DNA of 64,000 bases from the NCBI RefSeq assembly GCF_039503195.1, contig NZ_JBCJKP010000001.1, positions 7,626,001-7,690,000 on the forward strand, written 5' to 3'. This stretch comes from Streptomyces mirabilis. GTDB lineage: Bacteria > Actinomycetota > Actinomycetes > Streptomycetales > Streptomycetaceae. A program made the position numbers and the translations under genes. The notes beneath the pieces were generated by a model. The model saw only the letters and a program-made list of their open reading frames with translations. It did not search any database and was not told the origin of the DNA. Below, piece after piece: positions 30,524 to 40,524 of the stretch (within the stretch, counting starts at the first letter, position 1; the number at the start of each line of letters is the position of its first letter).

Positions 30524-32602
30524 ATGGATGTCATCTCCTTGGGCATCGGCGTGCTCGTCGCCGTTGTCCTCCTCATCGCCATCACCATGCTGTTGGTGGT
30601 CGGCCGGCTGTTCCGCAAGGTGGAGCAGGGGCGGGCGCTGATCATCTCCAAGACGAAGAAGGTGGATGTCACCTTCACCGGCGCCGTGGTGCTGCCGGTG
30701 CTGCACAAGGCCGAGTACATGGACATCTCGGTGAAGACCATCGAGATCCGCCGCACCGGCCGCGAGGGTCTGATCTGCCAGGACAACATCCGCGCCGACA
30801 TCCACATCAGCTTCTTCGTCAGGGTCAACAAGACGGTCGAGGACGTCATCAAGGTCGCGCAGGCCATCGGCACCGAGACCGCGAGCGACGCGGCGGCGAT
30901 CCAGGACTTCTTCGCGGCGAAGTTCTCCGAGGCCCTCAAGACGGTCGGCAAGCAGCTGGACTTCGTCGACCTGTACACCAAGCGCGAGGAGTTCCGGGAC
31001 CGGATCATCCAGGTCATCGGCACCGACCTCAACGGCTACCACCTCGACGACGCGGCCATCGACTTCCTCGAGCAGACGCCGATGACGCAGCTCGACAACC
31101 AGAACATCCTCGATGCCCAGGGCATCCGCAAGATCACCGAACTGACGACGATCGAGCACGTCCGCACCAACGAGTTCCAGCGCACCGAGCAGAAGGAGAT
31201 CACCCGGCAGAACGTCGACGCCCGGGAGACCATCCTGGAGCTGGAGCGCCGGCAGGCCGAGGCCGAGATCAAGCAGCGGCGCGAGGTCGAGACCCTCCGC
31301 GCCCGCGAGGAGGCCGCGACCGCGAAGGTGCAGGAGGAGGAACGGCTCGGCTCGCAGGGCGCGTTCATCCGCACCGAGGAGCAACTCGGCATCCAGCGCG
31401 AGAACCAGGCCCGCGAGATCGCCGTCGCGCAGAAGAACCGTGAGCGGGTCATCGCCGTCGAGAACGAGCGCATCGAGAAGGACCGGCTGCTGGAGGTCAT
31501 CGCCCGGGAACGGGAGACGGGCCTGACGCGTATCGCCGCCGACAAGGAGGTCGAGGCCGAGAGGCGGGAGATCGCCGAGGTCATCCGGGAGCGGGTCGCG
31601 GTGGACCGTACGGTCGCCGAGCAGGAGGAGTCCATCAAGAAGCTGCGGGCCGTGGAGGAAGCCGAGCGCGGACGGCAGACCGTGATCATCGCCGCCGAGG
31701 CACAGGCCCAGGAGAAGCTGGTCAAGGACATCAAGGCGGCCGAGGCGGCGGAGACCGCGGCCAAGCACCGTGCCGCCGAGCAACTGACGCTTGCCGAAGC
31801 CCGGTTGAAGTCGGCCGACCTCGACGCGCGGGCCAAACTGCGGCTCGCCGAGGGCGTCCAGGCCGAGTCCGCCGCCGCGGGCCTCGCCGACGTGCAGGTC
31901 CGCGACAAGGCGGCCGAGGTCACCGAGAAGGCCGGCCGTGCCGAGGCCGTGGCCACCGAGGCGCGGCTGCGTGCCGAGGCGGAGGGCACCGAGGCCCGGC
32001 TGCGCGCCGAAGCCGAGGGCTCGCGGGCCAAAGCGCTCGCCGAGGCCACCGGTATCGGCGAGAAGCTCAAGGCCGAGGCGGAGGGCCTCGGCCAGAAGGC
32101 CGTCGCGATGGCGGCGCTGGACGACGCGTCCCGTGGCCACGAGGAGTACCGGCTGCGGATCCAGGCCGAGAAGGAGATCCGGCTGGCCGGGCTCGAAGTC
32201 CAGCGGCAGGTCGCCGAGGCGCAGGCCACGGTGCTCGCCACCGGACTGGAGAACGCCGACATCAACATCGTCGGCGGCGAGTCGGTCTTCTTCGACCGCA
32301 TCGTCTCCTCGATCGCACTCGGCAAGGGCGTGGACGGTTTCATGCGGCACTCCGAGACCGCGCAGGCGCTGGCGAAGCCGTGGCTGGACGGCACGTCGAG
32401 CTTCACCGACGACCTGAGCCGCATCCTCGGCTCGGTGTCCACGGCCGACGTGCAGAACCTGACGGTCTCCGCGCTGCTGACGAAGCTGATGAGGACGGGC
32501 GGTGACGGCGCCGGACAGGTGCAGCAACTGCTCGACAAGGCAGGTGAGCTGGGTCTCTCCGACCTGCCACTCGCCGCCCTGAACGGCAGCGTCAGAGCCT
32601 GA
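30524..32602 (+). CDS. Flotillin/YqiK-type SPFH membrane scaffold protein
   Basis: This 692-residue protein starts at ATG with AAGGACG upstream. A single N-terminal membrane helix (residues ~5-27) is followed by the SPFH domain (~35-200: RTGREGLICQDNIRADIHISFFVRV). About 300 residues of charged, Ala/Glu/Arg-rich coiled coil come next, with repeats such as ARLRAEAEGTEARLRAEAEG. A flotillin C-terminus follows (GLENADINIVGGESVFFDRI). Flotillins oligomerise in the membrane and organise microdomains. The neighbours imply a complex with the OB-fold protein and the large ATPase. It is longer than classic FloT (~500) and matches the YqiK branch. Confidence 0.92.
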   Translation: MDVISLGIGVLVAVVLLIAITMLLVVGRLFRKVEQGRALIISKTKKVDVTFTGAVVLPVLHKAEYMDISVKTIEIRRTGREGLICQDNIRADIHISFFVRVNKTVEDVIKVAQAIGTETASDAAAIQDFFAAKFSEALKTVGKQLDFVDLYTKREEFRDRIIQVIGTDLNGYHLDDAAIDFLEQTPMTQLDNQNILDAQGIRKITELTTIEHVRTNEFQRTEQKEITRQNVDARETILELERRQAEAEIKQRREVETLRAREEAATAKVQEEERLGSQGAFIRTEEQLGIQRENQAREIAVAQKNRERVIAVENERIEKDRLLEVIARERETGLTRIAADKEVEAERREIAEVIRERVAVDRTVAEQEESIKKLRAVEEAERGRQTVIIAAEAQAQEKLVKDIKAAEAAETAAKHRAAEQLTLAEARLKSADLDARAKLRLAEGVQAESAAAGLADVQVRDKAAEVTEKAGRAEAVATEARLRAEAEGTEARLRAEAEGSRAKALAEATGIGEKLKAEAEGLGQKAVAMAALDDASRGHEEYRLRIQAEKEIRLAGLEVQRQVAEAQATVLATGLENADINIVGGESVFFDRIVSSIALGKGVDGFMRHSETAQALAKPWLDGTSSFTDDLSRILGSVSTADVQNLTVSALLTKLMRTGGDGAGQVQQLLDKAGELGLSDLPLAALNGSVRA

Positions 32603-32681
32603 CCGCCAAGCCGGGTCCGGAGCCGCCGAACAGGGGACGGCGGCTCCGGACCTCATGTCCCGCCTTCCTGAGAGGGATCCC

Positions 32682-35600
32682 ATGACCACCGGCCTGGACA
32701 CCGGTACGTACGACGTGCTGCGCGACCGACTCGCCGCACAGGCAGGCGAACTCGCGCGGCGCGCCGAGGCGCTCAACACCCGCCGCACCGAGCAGTTCGG
32801 CTCGACCCGGCTGGAGCTCACCGGCACCGAACGCATCCGCACCGAGCACCACTGTGTGCCCCGCGACATCGTCTCCGTCGGTGACGTCCTGCTCTTCGGA
32901 TACGACGTCTTCCTCGGCCTCAAGCCGGAGACGACGGTGGGCGACGTCCTCACGCTGTACGACCGAGACCTGAACCGGCTGCCCGAGGACGCCGTCCCCG
33001 GTCTGCTCGACGACCCCGCCTTCGTACGGGAACTCGTCGCTCTGTACCGCTACTACCGTGCGGCACGCCTCCTCCAACTGCGCCACGTGGACGGCAGGTT
33101 GCTGGCCGTCTTCCAGACCGGCGAGAAGGCCGACGACATCCGCGTACTGCGGTGGGCCCTCTCGGCGGACGGCCGGGCGTCGTTCCTGGACGCGCGCGGT
33201 GAGCGCGATCACGTCTTCCCGTCCTCGCACGACTTCGAGTGGCACGAGACGACCCGCGAGGACCACGTACTCGGCCGCCACCCGCACGTCTCCCTCGAGG
33301 GCGAGGTCTTCGTCGAGACGGTCGGTGGCACCCTCACCGTCAAGATCGAGGACAACACCGAGACAGGGGAGGGGATCTACGCCGAGCCGGTCGACGAACC
33401 GCTCCAGTCCCTCGCCGACGCGGACATCGCGTACGCGCGCGTGGGCGCCCTGATGCTGCTCCGCATCCGCCCCTACAAAGAGGACGCGCACCGCCACCTG
33501 GTCGTCAACACGCTCACCAGGTCCGTGGTGCGCCTCGACGGCATCGGGCAGGCGTGCCGCCGCCTCCCCGCGGACCAGGGAATCGTCTTCCCCGGCGGCT
33601 ACTGCCTGGCCACGGGGGCGTACAAGACGTTCGACGGAACCGCCGCCCCTGTGGACACGGCAGCCCTGGACTACGAGCGGGTGATCCGCTCTCCCAACGG
33701 CGAGGACGTCCTCTTCGCCTTCCACGCGCGTGTGGAGGGCCGCAGCCTCCTGCTCCCGTACAACATGATCCGCAAGGAGTTCGCCGCTCCGCTGTCCTGC
33801 CACGGCTGGGCGCTCTTCGACGACGGCACGCTGACGGTGCTGCGGGCGGACTCCGATGAGCCGACACGCGTGCACGCGTTGCAGCTCTGGCGGTCCCCGT
33901 ACGTCTCGGACACCTACGCCGATGCCCAGCCGTCGGAAGCCGGCCCTTCCTCAAGTTCTCAACTGCGTGCGAACAGGGGAGACCCCATCGCCCGTGTCGG
34001 CAACGCCGACCTCGTCCGGGGCATCTCCGACTGCTTGTCCCTCACACGTGCCGCCTCGGAGACCGCTCCGACGGCCGAGGTGTACGAGGCGCTGCTCGCC
34101 GCCTGTGTCCGCGCGGCCGACACCTACCACTGGCTCGGCGACGCCGATCTGGGCGACCTGCGCACTCCGCTGGACGCGGTCCGCGCCACGGCCGAGCAGG
34201 TACTGGCCGAATTCGAGACGGTCCAGGCCCTCACCCGCCAGGCCGCCGACGCACTCGCGGAGGCCGCCGCGCACATCGCCTCGGTCGTACGACGCCTGCG
34301 CGGTGAGGCACCCCGCGACGCTCACGCCTGGGTGAACGGCCTGGCCGAACTCCGCCGCGCCCAGGGCCACCTGCTCACGCTCAAGGAGCTGCGGTACGCC
34401 GACACCGTCCGTATCGACGAGCTCGCCGCCGACGCGGAGGCCGACCTCGCCTCGTTCGGGCAGCGTGCCGTCTCCTTCCTGGCCCGTGAGGATGCCTTCA
34501 CCGGTCACCACCAGGCCGTTGAACGGCTCGTCGCGGAAGCCGAGTCGCTCACCACCGTCGCCGAGGCGGCGCCTGTCACCGGCCGCATCGACGAACTGAC
34601 CGACGGACTGCGGACCGTCACCGAGGTCGTCGCCGGACTGGACATCGCCGACGCCACGGTAAGGACGTCCGTCCTGGAACGCGTCGCCGAGGTGCTGGGT
34701 GGTGTCAATCGCGCCCGCGCCACGCTCGAGGCCCGCCGCCGCGAACTCCTCGACCACGAGGGGCGTGCCGAGTTCGCCGCCGAGTTCGCTCTGCTCGGCC
34801 AGTCGGTCACGAGCGCGCTCACCGCCGCGGGGAGCCCGGAGTCCTGTGACGAGCAACTCGCCCGGCTGCTGGTGCAGGTGGAGAACCTGGAAGCCCGCTT
34901 CACGGAGTTCGACGACTTCCTCGGCGAGCTGGCGGACAGGCGGACCGAGGTGTACGAGGCGTTCGCGGCCCGCAAGCAGACCCTCGCCGACGCCCGCGCC
35001 CGCCGGGCCGAACAGCTCGTGGCCTCGGCGTACCGGGTCCTGGAAACGGTCGCGCGCCGGGCCGCCGCGCTCGCCGACACCGACGCGGTCAGTACGTACT
35101 TCGCCTCCGACCCGATGGTCGCCAAGGTCCGGCGCACCACGGACGAGCTGCGCGATCTCGGCGACCGGGTACGGGCGGAGGCACTGGACGGCCGGTTGAA
35201 GGCCACCCGCCAGGAAGCGTCCCGCGCCCTGCGCGACCGCACCGACCTGTACACCGACGACGGCCGCGTCATCCGCTTGGGCAGCCACCGGTTCGCCGTG
35301 AACACGGAGCCCCTGGACCTCACCCTGGTCCCGGCCGCCGACGGCCTCGCCTTCGCGCTCACCGGCACCGACTACCGCTCACCGGTCGCGGACCCGGACT
35401 TCGCCGCCACCCGCCCGTACTGGGACCGGCTGCTGCCCTCCGAATCGCCCCAGGTCTATCGCGCCGAGCACCTCGCGGCCCGGCTGCTGGACGAGCGCGG
35501 CCCGGCGGCCCTCGCGGAGGCCGACCTCCCCGACCTCGTACGACAGGCCGCGGAGACGGCGTACGACGAAGGCCACGAGCGTGGCGTCCACGACCACGAC

Positions 35601-37607
35601 GCGACCGCGATCCTCACCGCGGTGCTGCGCCTGCACGAGAGGGCGGGCCTCCTCCGTCACGAGCCCGCCGCCCGCGCCGCCGCCCAGCTGTTCTGGGCCC
35701 ACACACTTCCCGCAGAGGAGCGCGCGACCCTGAAACGCCGCGCGATGTCGCTCGCCCGCGCCCGCGACACGTTCGGTCTCACACCCGCGATCGCCGACTT
35801 CCGGGCGGAGCTGGCGGTCCACGTCGGCCAGGCGTCCGCCGTGTACCTCTTCGAGGAACTGACGACCGACCCCGGCGGCTTCGTCGTCAGCACGGCCACC
35901 CGCACACTGCTCGACACGTTCCGCCGGACGGTGGGCACGTCGGCGTACGACGAGGACCTCACCGCCCTCGACGACCTCGCCGCGCGCCGCCAGCTCGTCG
36001 AGGCCTGGCTGTCCTCGTACAGCACCGCCACCGGCACGGACATCACCCCCGGAGACCTCGCCGAGGCGGTGGCCGCCGAACTCTGCCCGGACCTGCCGCG
36101 TTACGAGTCCGACGCGCCGCTGACCGGGACGGTCACGGGGCTGCTGGGCACGCATCCGCGCATCACCGACCGTTCCCTGACCGTCCGCGTCGACGAATTC
36201 CTCTCCCGTACCAGGGAGTTCAGGGCGAAGGACACCCCGGCCTTCCGCGCCTACCAGCGGCAGCGCACCACCCTCGTGACCGCCGAACGCACCCGGCTAC
36301 GGCTGGACGAGTACCGACCCCGGGTGATGTCCTCGTTCGTCCGGGGCCGCCTCATCGACGAGGTCTACCTTCCTCTCATCGGCGACAACCTGGCCAAACA
36401 GCTCGGCACCACAGGCGAGGCGAAGCGCACCGACACCGGCGGCCTGCTCCTGCTCATCTCCCCGCCCGGCTACGGCAAGACGACCCTCATGGAGTACGTC
36501 GCCGACCGCCTCGGCCTCGTCCTCGTCAAGGTCAACGGGCCCTCGCTCGGCAGCGCCGTCACCTCGCTCGACCCGGCCGACGCTCCGAACGCCACCGCCC
36601 GCCAGGAGGTGGAGAAGATCAACTTCGCGTTGGAGGCGGGCAACAACACCCTTCTCCACCTGGACGACATCCAGCACACCTCGCCCGAGCTGCTTCAGCG
36701 GTTCATCCCGCTGTGCGACGCCACGCGCCGTGTCGAGGGCGTGTGGAACGGCGAGCCGCGCACCTACGACCTGCGCGGCAAGCGCTTCGCGGTCTGCATG
36801 GCGGGCAATCCCTACACCGAGTCCGGCAGCCGCTTCCACGTCCCCGACATGCTCGCGAGCCGCGCCGACGTCCAGAACCTCGGCGACGTCCTGACCGGCA
36901 AGGAGGACGCCTTCGCCGTCAGCTTCGTCGAGAACGCCCTCACCGCGCACCCGGTCCTCGCGCCGCTCGCCGGGCGAGAGCGCACCGACCTGGACCTGCT
37001 GATCCGGTGGGCCGAAGGCGACCCGACCGCCCGCGCCGACCGCCTCACCCACCCCTACGCCGCCGCCGAACTGGACCGGATCCTCGCCGTCCTGCGCCAT
37101 CTGCTCACAGCCCGCGCGACCGTCCTCGCCGTCAACGCGGCCTACATCGCCTCCGCCGCCCGGACCGACGCCACCCGCACGGAGCCGCCCTTCCGGCTCC
37201 AGGGCTCCTACCGCACCATGAACAAGATCGTCCAACGCATCCAGCCGGTCATGAACGACACCGAACTCGCCGCCGTCATCGACGACCACTACACGGCCGA
37301 GGCGCAGACCCTCACGACCGGCGCGGAGGCGAACCTGCTGAAACTGGCCGAACTGCGCGGCACCCTCACCACCGCACAGGCGCTCCGCTGGGCGGAGGTG
37401 AAGGCCGCGTATCTCCGTGCGCAGGCCCTCGGCGGCACGGAGGAGGCCCCTCTGACCCGGGCGGTCGCCGCGCTCGGCCTGCTCGCCGACCGTATCTCCG
37501 CCGTGGAGACCGCGATCGACCGGGCCGCCGACCCCCGCCACGCGATGGCCAACCCCACCGCCAGGCACGCCGTCGGGCCGTGGGGGCGAGCGTCGGACGG
37601 TACCTAG
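32682..37607 (+). CDS. Giant AAA-type ATPase ('DNA repair ATPase' type)
   Basis: This 1641-residue protein starts at ATG with AGAGGGA upstream, 79 bases after the flotillin stop. The first ~430 residues are beta-rich and unassigned. A helical, coiled-coil-like middle follows (~450-870, many Ala/Glu/Arg). The C-terminal third carries a MoxR-like P-loop domain: Walker A SPPGYGKTTLM at ~1261-1271, Walker B LLHLDDIQH at 1324-1332, and AGNPYTESG as a sensor/arginine-region candidate. Homologues are commonly annotated as DNA repair ATPase without experimental basis that I know of. The context with a flotillin and an OB-fold membrane protein argues for a membrane-associated remodelling machine instead. 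No nuclease or helicase motif is visible. Confidence 0.82.
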   Translation: MTTGLDTGTYDVLRDRLAAQAGELARRAEALNTRRTEQFGSTRLELTGTERIRTEHHCVPRDIVSVGDVLLFGYDVFLGLKPETTVGDVLTLYDRDLNRLPEDAVPGLLDDPAFVRELVALYRYYRAARLLQLRHVDGRLLAVFQTGEKADDIRVLRWALSADGRASFLDARGERDHVFPSSHDFEWHETTREDHVLGRHPHVSLEGEVFVETVGGTLTVKIEDNTETGEGIYAEPVDEPLQSLADADIAYARVGALMLLRIRPYKEDAHRHLVVNTLTRSVVRLDGIGQACRRLPADQGIVFPGGYCLATGAYKTFDGTAAPVDTAALDYERVIRSPNGEDVLFAFHARVEGRSLLLPYNMIRKEFAAPLSCHGWALFDDGTLTVLRADSDEPTRVHALQLWRSPYVSDTYADAQPSEAGPSSSSQLRANRGDPIARVGNADLVRGISDCLSLTRAASETAPTAEVYEALLAACVRAADTYHWLGDADLGDLRTPLDAVRATAEQVLAEFETVQALTRQAADALAEAAAHIASVVRRLRGEAPRDAHAWVNGLAELRRAQGHLLTLKELRYADTVRIDELAADAEADLASFGQRAVSFLAREDAFTGHHQAVERLVAEAESLTTVAEAAPVTGRIDELTDGLRTVTEVVAGLDIADATVRTSVLERVAEVLGGVNRARATLEARRRELLDHEGRAEFAAEFALLGQSVTSALTAAGSPESCDEQLARLLVQVENLEARFTEFDDFLGELADRRTEVYEAFAARKQTLADARARRAEQLVASAYRVLETVARRAAALADTDAVSTYFASDPMVAKVRRTTDELRDLGDRVRAEALDGRLKATRQEASRALRDRTDLYTDDGRVIRLGSHRFAVNTEPLDLTLVPAADGLAFALTGTDYRSPVADPDFAATRPYWDRLLPSESPQVYRAEHLAARLLDERGPAALAEADLPDLVRQAAETAYDEGHERGVHDHDATAILTAVLRLHERAGLLRHEPAARAAAQLFWAHTLPAEERATLKRRAMSLARARDTFGLTPAIADFRAELAVHVGQASAVYLFEELTTDPGGFVVSTATRTLLDTFRRTVGTSAYDEDLTALDDLAARRQLVEAWLSSYSTATGTDITPGDLAEAVAAELCPDLPRYESDAPLTGTVTGLLGTHPRITDRSLTVRVDEFLSRTREFRAKDTPAFRAYQRQRTTLVTAERTRLRLDEYRPRVMSSFVRGRLIDEVYLPLIGDNLAKQLGTTGEAKRTDTGGLLLLISPPGYGKTTLMEYVADRLGLVLVKVNGPSLGSAVTSLDPADAPNATARQEVEKINFALEAGNNTLLHLDDIQHTSPELLQRFIPLCDATRRVEGVWNGEPRTYDLRGKRFAVCMAGNPYTESGSRFHVPDMLASRADVQNLGDVLTGKEDAFAVSFVENALTAHPVLAPLAGRERTDLDLLIRWAEGDPTARADRLTHPYAAAELDRILAVLRHLLTARATVLAVNAAYIASAARTDATRTEPPFRLQGSYRTMNKIVQRIQPVMNDTELAAVIDDHYTAEAQTLTTGAEANLLKLAELRGTLTTAQALRWAEVKAAYLRAQALGGTEEAPLTRAVAALGLLADRISAVETAIDRAADPRHAMANPTARHAVGPWGRASDGT

Positions 37608-37760
37608 CCGACGGCGCAGCGGCTCCCTCGGGCGGCTGAAGGCCGGTCCTCGGGCACCCTCCGTATCGGCGGGCCGGTTGTATCGTTCGAAGTGCCGGCC
37701 CGGTCGTACGTCCTCGTGGCTGTGTGGGTCGGTGGGTCGAGAGCGAGGCAGGAGCCGAGC

Positions 37761-38225
37761 GTGCGTGCGCGTGACCTGGCGGTGGAGTACGAGACAGTCG
37801 GCGTCGACAGCGACGCCCTGGACGCCGCACGATTGATGGCCGAACACCGGCTGCCCGCGCTTTTGGTGCTGGACGAGCGGGGTGCGCCGAAGGCGATCCT
37901 GCCCGCTTCCCAGATGATCAAGATCCTGGTGCCGGGGTACGTCGTGGAGGACCCCACGCTCGCGGCGGTCGTCGACGAGCGCCACGCCGACCGACTGTGC
38001 GAGGCGCTCGCGGGACGCAAGGTCGGCGACTGTCTGTCGAAGACCGCGCCACCGCCCGCCATCGCCGCCCCGGACGACACGGCACTGGAGGTCGCGGCCC
38101 AGATGGCACAGGCCCGCAGCCCGTTGGTGGCCGTGGTCGACAAGGACAGGAGTGGTACGCGGCTGCTCGGAGTCATCACCGCCTCGCACCTGCTGGAGCG
38201 GCTGCTCGCCGCCGCGGCGTGCTGA
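37761..38225 (+). CDS. CBS-domain protein
   Basis: This 154-residue protein starts at GTG with GGAG at 37751-37754. A GTG-less upstream extension of the frame is not needed. It has a pair of CBS motifs (DSDALDAARLMAEHRLPALLVLDERG, then DDTALEVAAQMAQARSPLVAVVD and LLGVITASHLLERLL). CBS pairs bind adenine nucleotides and gate transporters and enzymes. In its present place it precedes an antiporter remnant and an SLC13-type transporter, which it may regulate. Confidence 0.87.
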   Translation: MRARDLAVEYETVGVDSDALDAARLMAEHRLPALLVLDERGAPKAILPASQMIKILVPGYVVEDPTLAAVVDERHADRLCEALAGRKVGDCLSKTAPPPAIAAPDDTALEVAAQMAQARSPLVAVVDKDRSGTRLLGVITASHLLERLLAAAAC

Positions 38226-38439
38226 CGGCGGCCGGCACGAGTGCCGTGCGCGAGCAGCGCCATGAGCACGGCCCCGCTGACCGGGCTTCCCGGCCCGCCT
38301 GACCCCCAGGCAAAGACCGCAGTGGCCGCCGCTCGGGCCGGGCGGTTCGAGCACACCGACGCCCGGGTGGAGTCTGCGACCAGGTTGCCGGATTCAGGCA
38401 ACCTGCGGCCCCTCAAGATGCTCGCCAAGAATCTGTTAA

Positions 38440-38534
38440 GGACGCGTCAAAGGCCTGTAGGGTGCCCAGCGGTGTGCCGGGAAGCCTGGTCGGCGAGCAG
38501 GGGATCACTCTCTCTTCCGATCGGGGCGTTCGGC
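38440..38534 (+). promoter_or_regulatory. Possible structured leader before the antiporter remnant
   Basis: The 309-base gap 38226-38534 holds no gene. Its end contains a compact stem (GCCG at 38476-38479 with CGGC at 38491-38494, enclosing GGAAGCCTGGT) and a CCAG/CTGG pairing option. It ends just before the start of an ion-antiporter fragment. The layout resembles leader RNAs found before ion transporters. I cannot name a riboswitch class, and the boundaries are guesses. Confidence 0.25.
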
Positions 38535-39005
38535 ATGGTGCTCGCGGTGGTGTTCGGGGCCGCACTGTTGGTGGCGGTGCTGCTGCTGTGTTTCCTCGGC
38601 CTGATCCACATCACCTCGCCGGAGACGAAGGCGTCCTTCGAGCCGCTCGGTGAGGCACTGGCGGAGCTCGCGAAGTTCACGGCGTTGCTGGTCTTCGGCG
38701 CGCCGCTGGCCCCGAGGCTGTTCGGGGACCTGTCGTGGGGCGGCCACGCGGCGGTGGTCCAGGCGATGTTCCTCATCCTTCCGGCCTTGCTGCTCTCGCG
38801 GCTCGGCACGCGCATCTCCCGCACGGAGAGGTGGGTGGCGGCCTGGGTCGGCCCGAAGGGCTTCGCCTCCGTGGCGCACGGGCTGCTCGTTCTCCGGTCC
38901 GGTATCCGGCAGGCCGAGGAGGCGTTCACCCTCGTCGCCGTGCGCATCGCCTTCGCGATCAGGGGCAAGGCTCCGCAACCGCTCGGAGGAACCGGAGAAA
39001 CGTGA
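38535..39005 (+). pseudogene. Internally deleted CPA1 cation:proton antiporter remnant
   Basis: The 156-residue frame keeps an N-terminal membrane helix (MVLAVVFGAALLVAVLLL) and the C-terminal end of a NhaP/CPA1 antiporter (FEPLGEALAELAKFTALLVFG, then VGPKGFASVAHGLLVLRSGI). Complete family members have ~400 or more residues with the ion-binding helices in between, and these are missing. The junction is near residue 18-30. The frame stays open and its stop overlaps the start of the SLC13-type gene (GTGA). It may therefore survive mainly as a translational lead-in. A small membrane protein with a new role cannot be excluded. Confidence 0.7.
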
Positions 39006-40300
39006 GCGACTGGCACAGCTGGGCGGCGATCGTCGTGTTCGTCGGCGCGTACGCCCTGATCATCAGCGAGAAGATCCACCGCGTCGCCGTGGCCCTGGGC
39101 GGCGCGGGACTGATGCTGGCGATCGGGGCGACCGACGACGTCTCGGCGTTCTACTCCGAGGACTCCGGCGTCGACTGGAACGTCATCTTCCTGCTGATGG
39201 GCATGATGATGATCGTCGGCGTGCTGAAGAAGACCGGCATGTTCGAGTACCTGGCCATCTGGTCCGTGAAGAAGGCGAAGGCCAAGCCCTTCCGGGTGAT
39301 GGCCATGCTCGTCGTCATCACGGCCGTCGCCTCCGCGCTCCTCGACAACGTCACCACGGTCCTGCTGATCGCCCCGGTGACGCTGCTGGTCTGCGAGCGG
39401 CTCGCGCTGTCGGCCGCTCCCTTCCTCATCGCGGAGGTGTTCGCCTCCAACATCGGCGGCACCGCGACTCTGGTCGGCGATCCGCCCAACATCATCATCG
39501 CCAGCCGGGCCGGCCTGACCTTCAACGACTTCCTGGTCCACCTCGCCCCGCTGGTGGCGGTGCTGGTCGTCGTCCTGGTCGCGTTGTGCCGGGTGATGTT
39601 CCGCAAGTCCTTCGTGTACGACGAGGACCGCGCCGTGGAGATCATGGCCCTGGAGGAGCGGGAAGCCATCAAGGACCCCCGCCTGCTGGTCCAGGGCCTG
39701 ATCGTCCTCGCCCTGGTCGTGGCGGGTTTCGTCCTGCATCCGGTGCTGCACTACGAGCCGAGCATCGTCGCCCTGCTCGGCGCCGGACTGCTCGTCGCCG
39801 TCTCCACCGCCGACACGAGCGAGGTCCTCTCCGAGGTCGAGTGGCCCACCCTCGCCTTCTTCGCCGGCCTGTTCATCATGATCGGCGGCCTGATCGACAC
39901 CGGTGTGATCGACGAGGTCTCCAAGACACTGGCCGATGTCATCGGCACGAACGAACTCGGCGGCTCCCTGACCCTCTTGGGAGCCTCGGCGGTGCTGTCC
40001 GGCGTTGTCGACAACATCCCCTACGTCGCCACCATGGCGCCCATCACCAGCGACCTGGTCCACAACATGGGCGGCGGCGGTGACCACGTCATGTGGTGGG
40101 CCCTCGCCCTCGGCGCCGACCTGGGGGGCAACGCCACCGCCATAGGCGCCTCCGCGAACGTCGTCGTCCTCGGCATCGCCGAACGCAACCGCCAACCCAT
40201 CACCTTCTGGCAGTTCACCAAGTACGGCCTGATCGTCACCGCCGTCACCGTGACCATCTCCCTCGGCTACGTGTGGCTGCGCTACTTCGCCCTCGGCTGA
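39002..40300 (+). CDS. SLC13/ArsB/NhaD-type ion transporter
   Basis: This 432-residue membrane protein starts at GTG with GGAGGA upstream and overlaps the preceding frame by four bases. About eleven hydrophobic segments are visible. Two inverted-repeat signature loops are seen: SALLDNVTTVLLIAPVT with GGTATLVGDPPNIIIAS, and SGVVDNIPYVATMAPI with GGNATAIGASANVVVLG. These twin Asn/Asp-containing motifs are typical of ArsB/NhaD transporters. The substrate could be Na+/H+, arsenite or an organic anion. No ars genes are near, so arsenite is less likely. The CBS protein upstream may regulate it. Confidence 0.88.
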   Translation: MSDWHSWAAIVVFVGAYALIISEKIHRVAVALGGAGLMLAIGATDDVSAFYSEDSGVDWNVIFLLMGMMMIVGVLKKTGMFEYLAIWSVKKAKAKPFRVMAMLVVITAVASALLDNVTTVLLIAPVTLLVCERLALSAAPFLIAEVFASNIGGTATLVGDPPNIIIASRAGLTFNDFLVHLAPLVAVLVVVLVALCRVMFRKSFVYDEDRAVEIMALEEREAIKDPRLLVQGLIVLALVVAGFVLHPVLHYEPSIVALLGAGLLVAVSTADTSEVLSEVEWPTLAFFAGLFIMIGGLIDTGVIDEVSKTLADVIGTNELGGSLTLLGASAVLSGVVDNIPYVATMAPITSDLVHNMGGGGDHVMWWALALGADLGGNATAIGASANVVVLGIAERNRQPITFWQFTKYGLIVTAVTVTISLGYVWLRYFALG

Positions 40301-40524
40301 CCCGTGGCCGACGCGGCGTACGGTCGCGTGCCACGTCTCGATGCCCAGGACCGGGTTCGCCTCCTGGCCAAAGCAGGACGCCGGCGGCCCTGGACGCGGC
40401 ACGTCGAGTTATTACGGGAAGCTGACGTGGCGGTCGAACCCCTCATGCCTCAAGCACCTCATGGACAACTCTGGTCCTGCCCTCCACCGACCCCTGGTGG
40501 TGGCGAAGGCCCGAGGAGCGACAT

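Noticed and set aside
30509..32953. 814-residue antisense frame over the flotillin gene
   Set aside because: It is a low-complexity Leu/Gly/Asp pattern that mirrors the coiled-coil codons of the flotillin. The sense frame has clear SPFH features.
38440..38534. Cobalamin riboswitch
   Set aside because: A GGGAAGCC-like string is present, but the rest of the B12-box and core do not follow. Only a generic structured-leader suggestion is kept.
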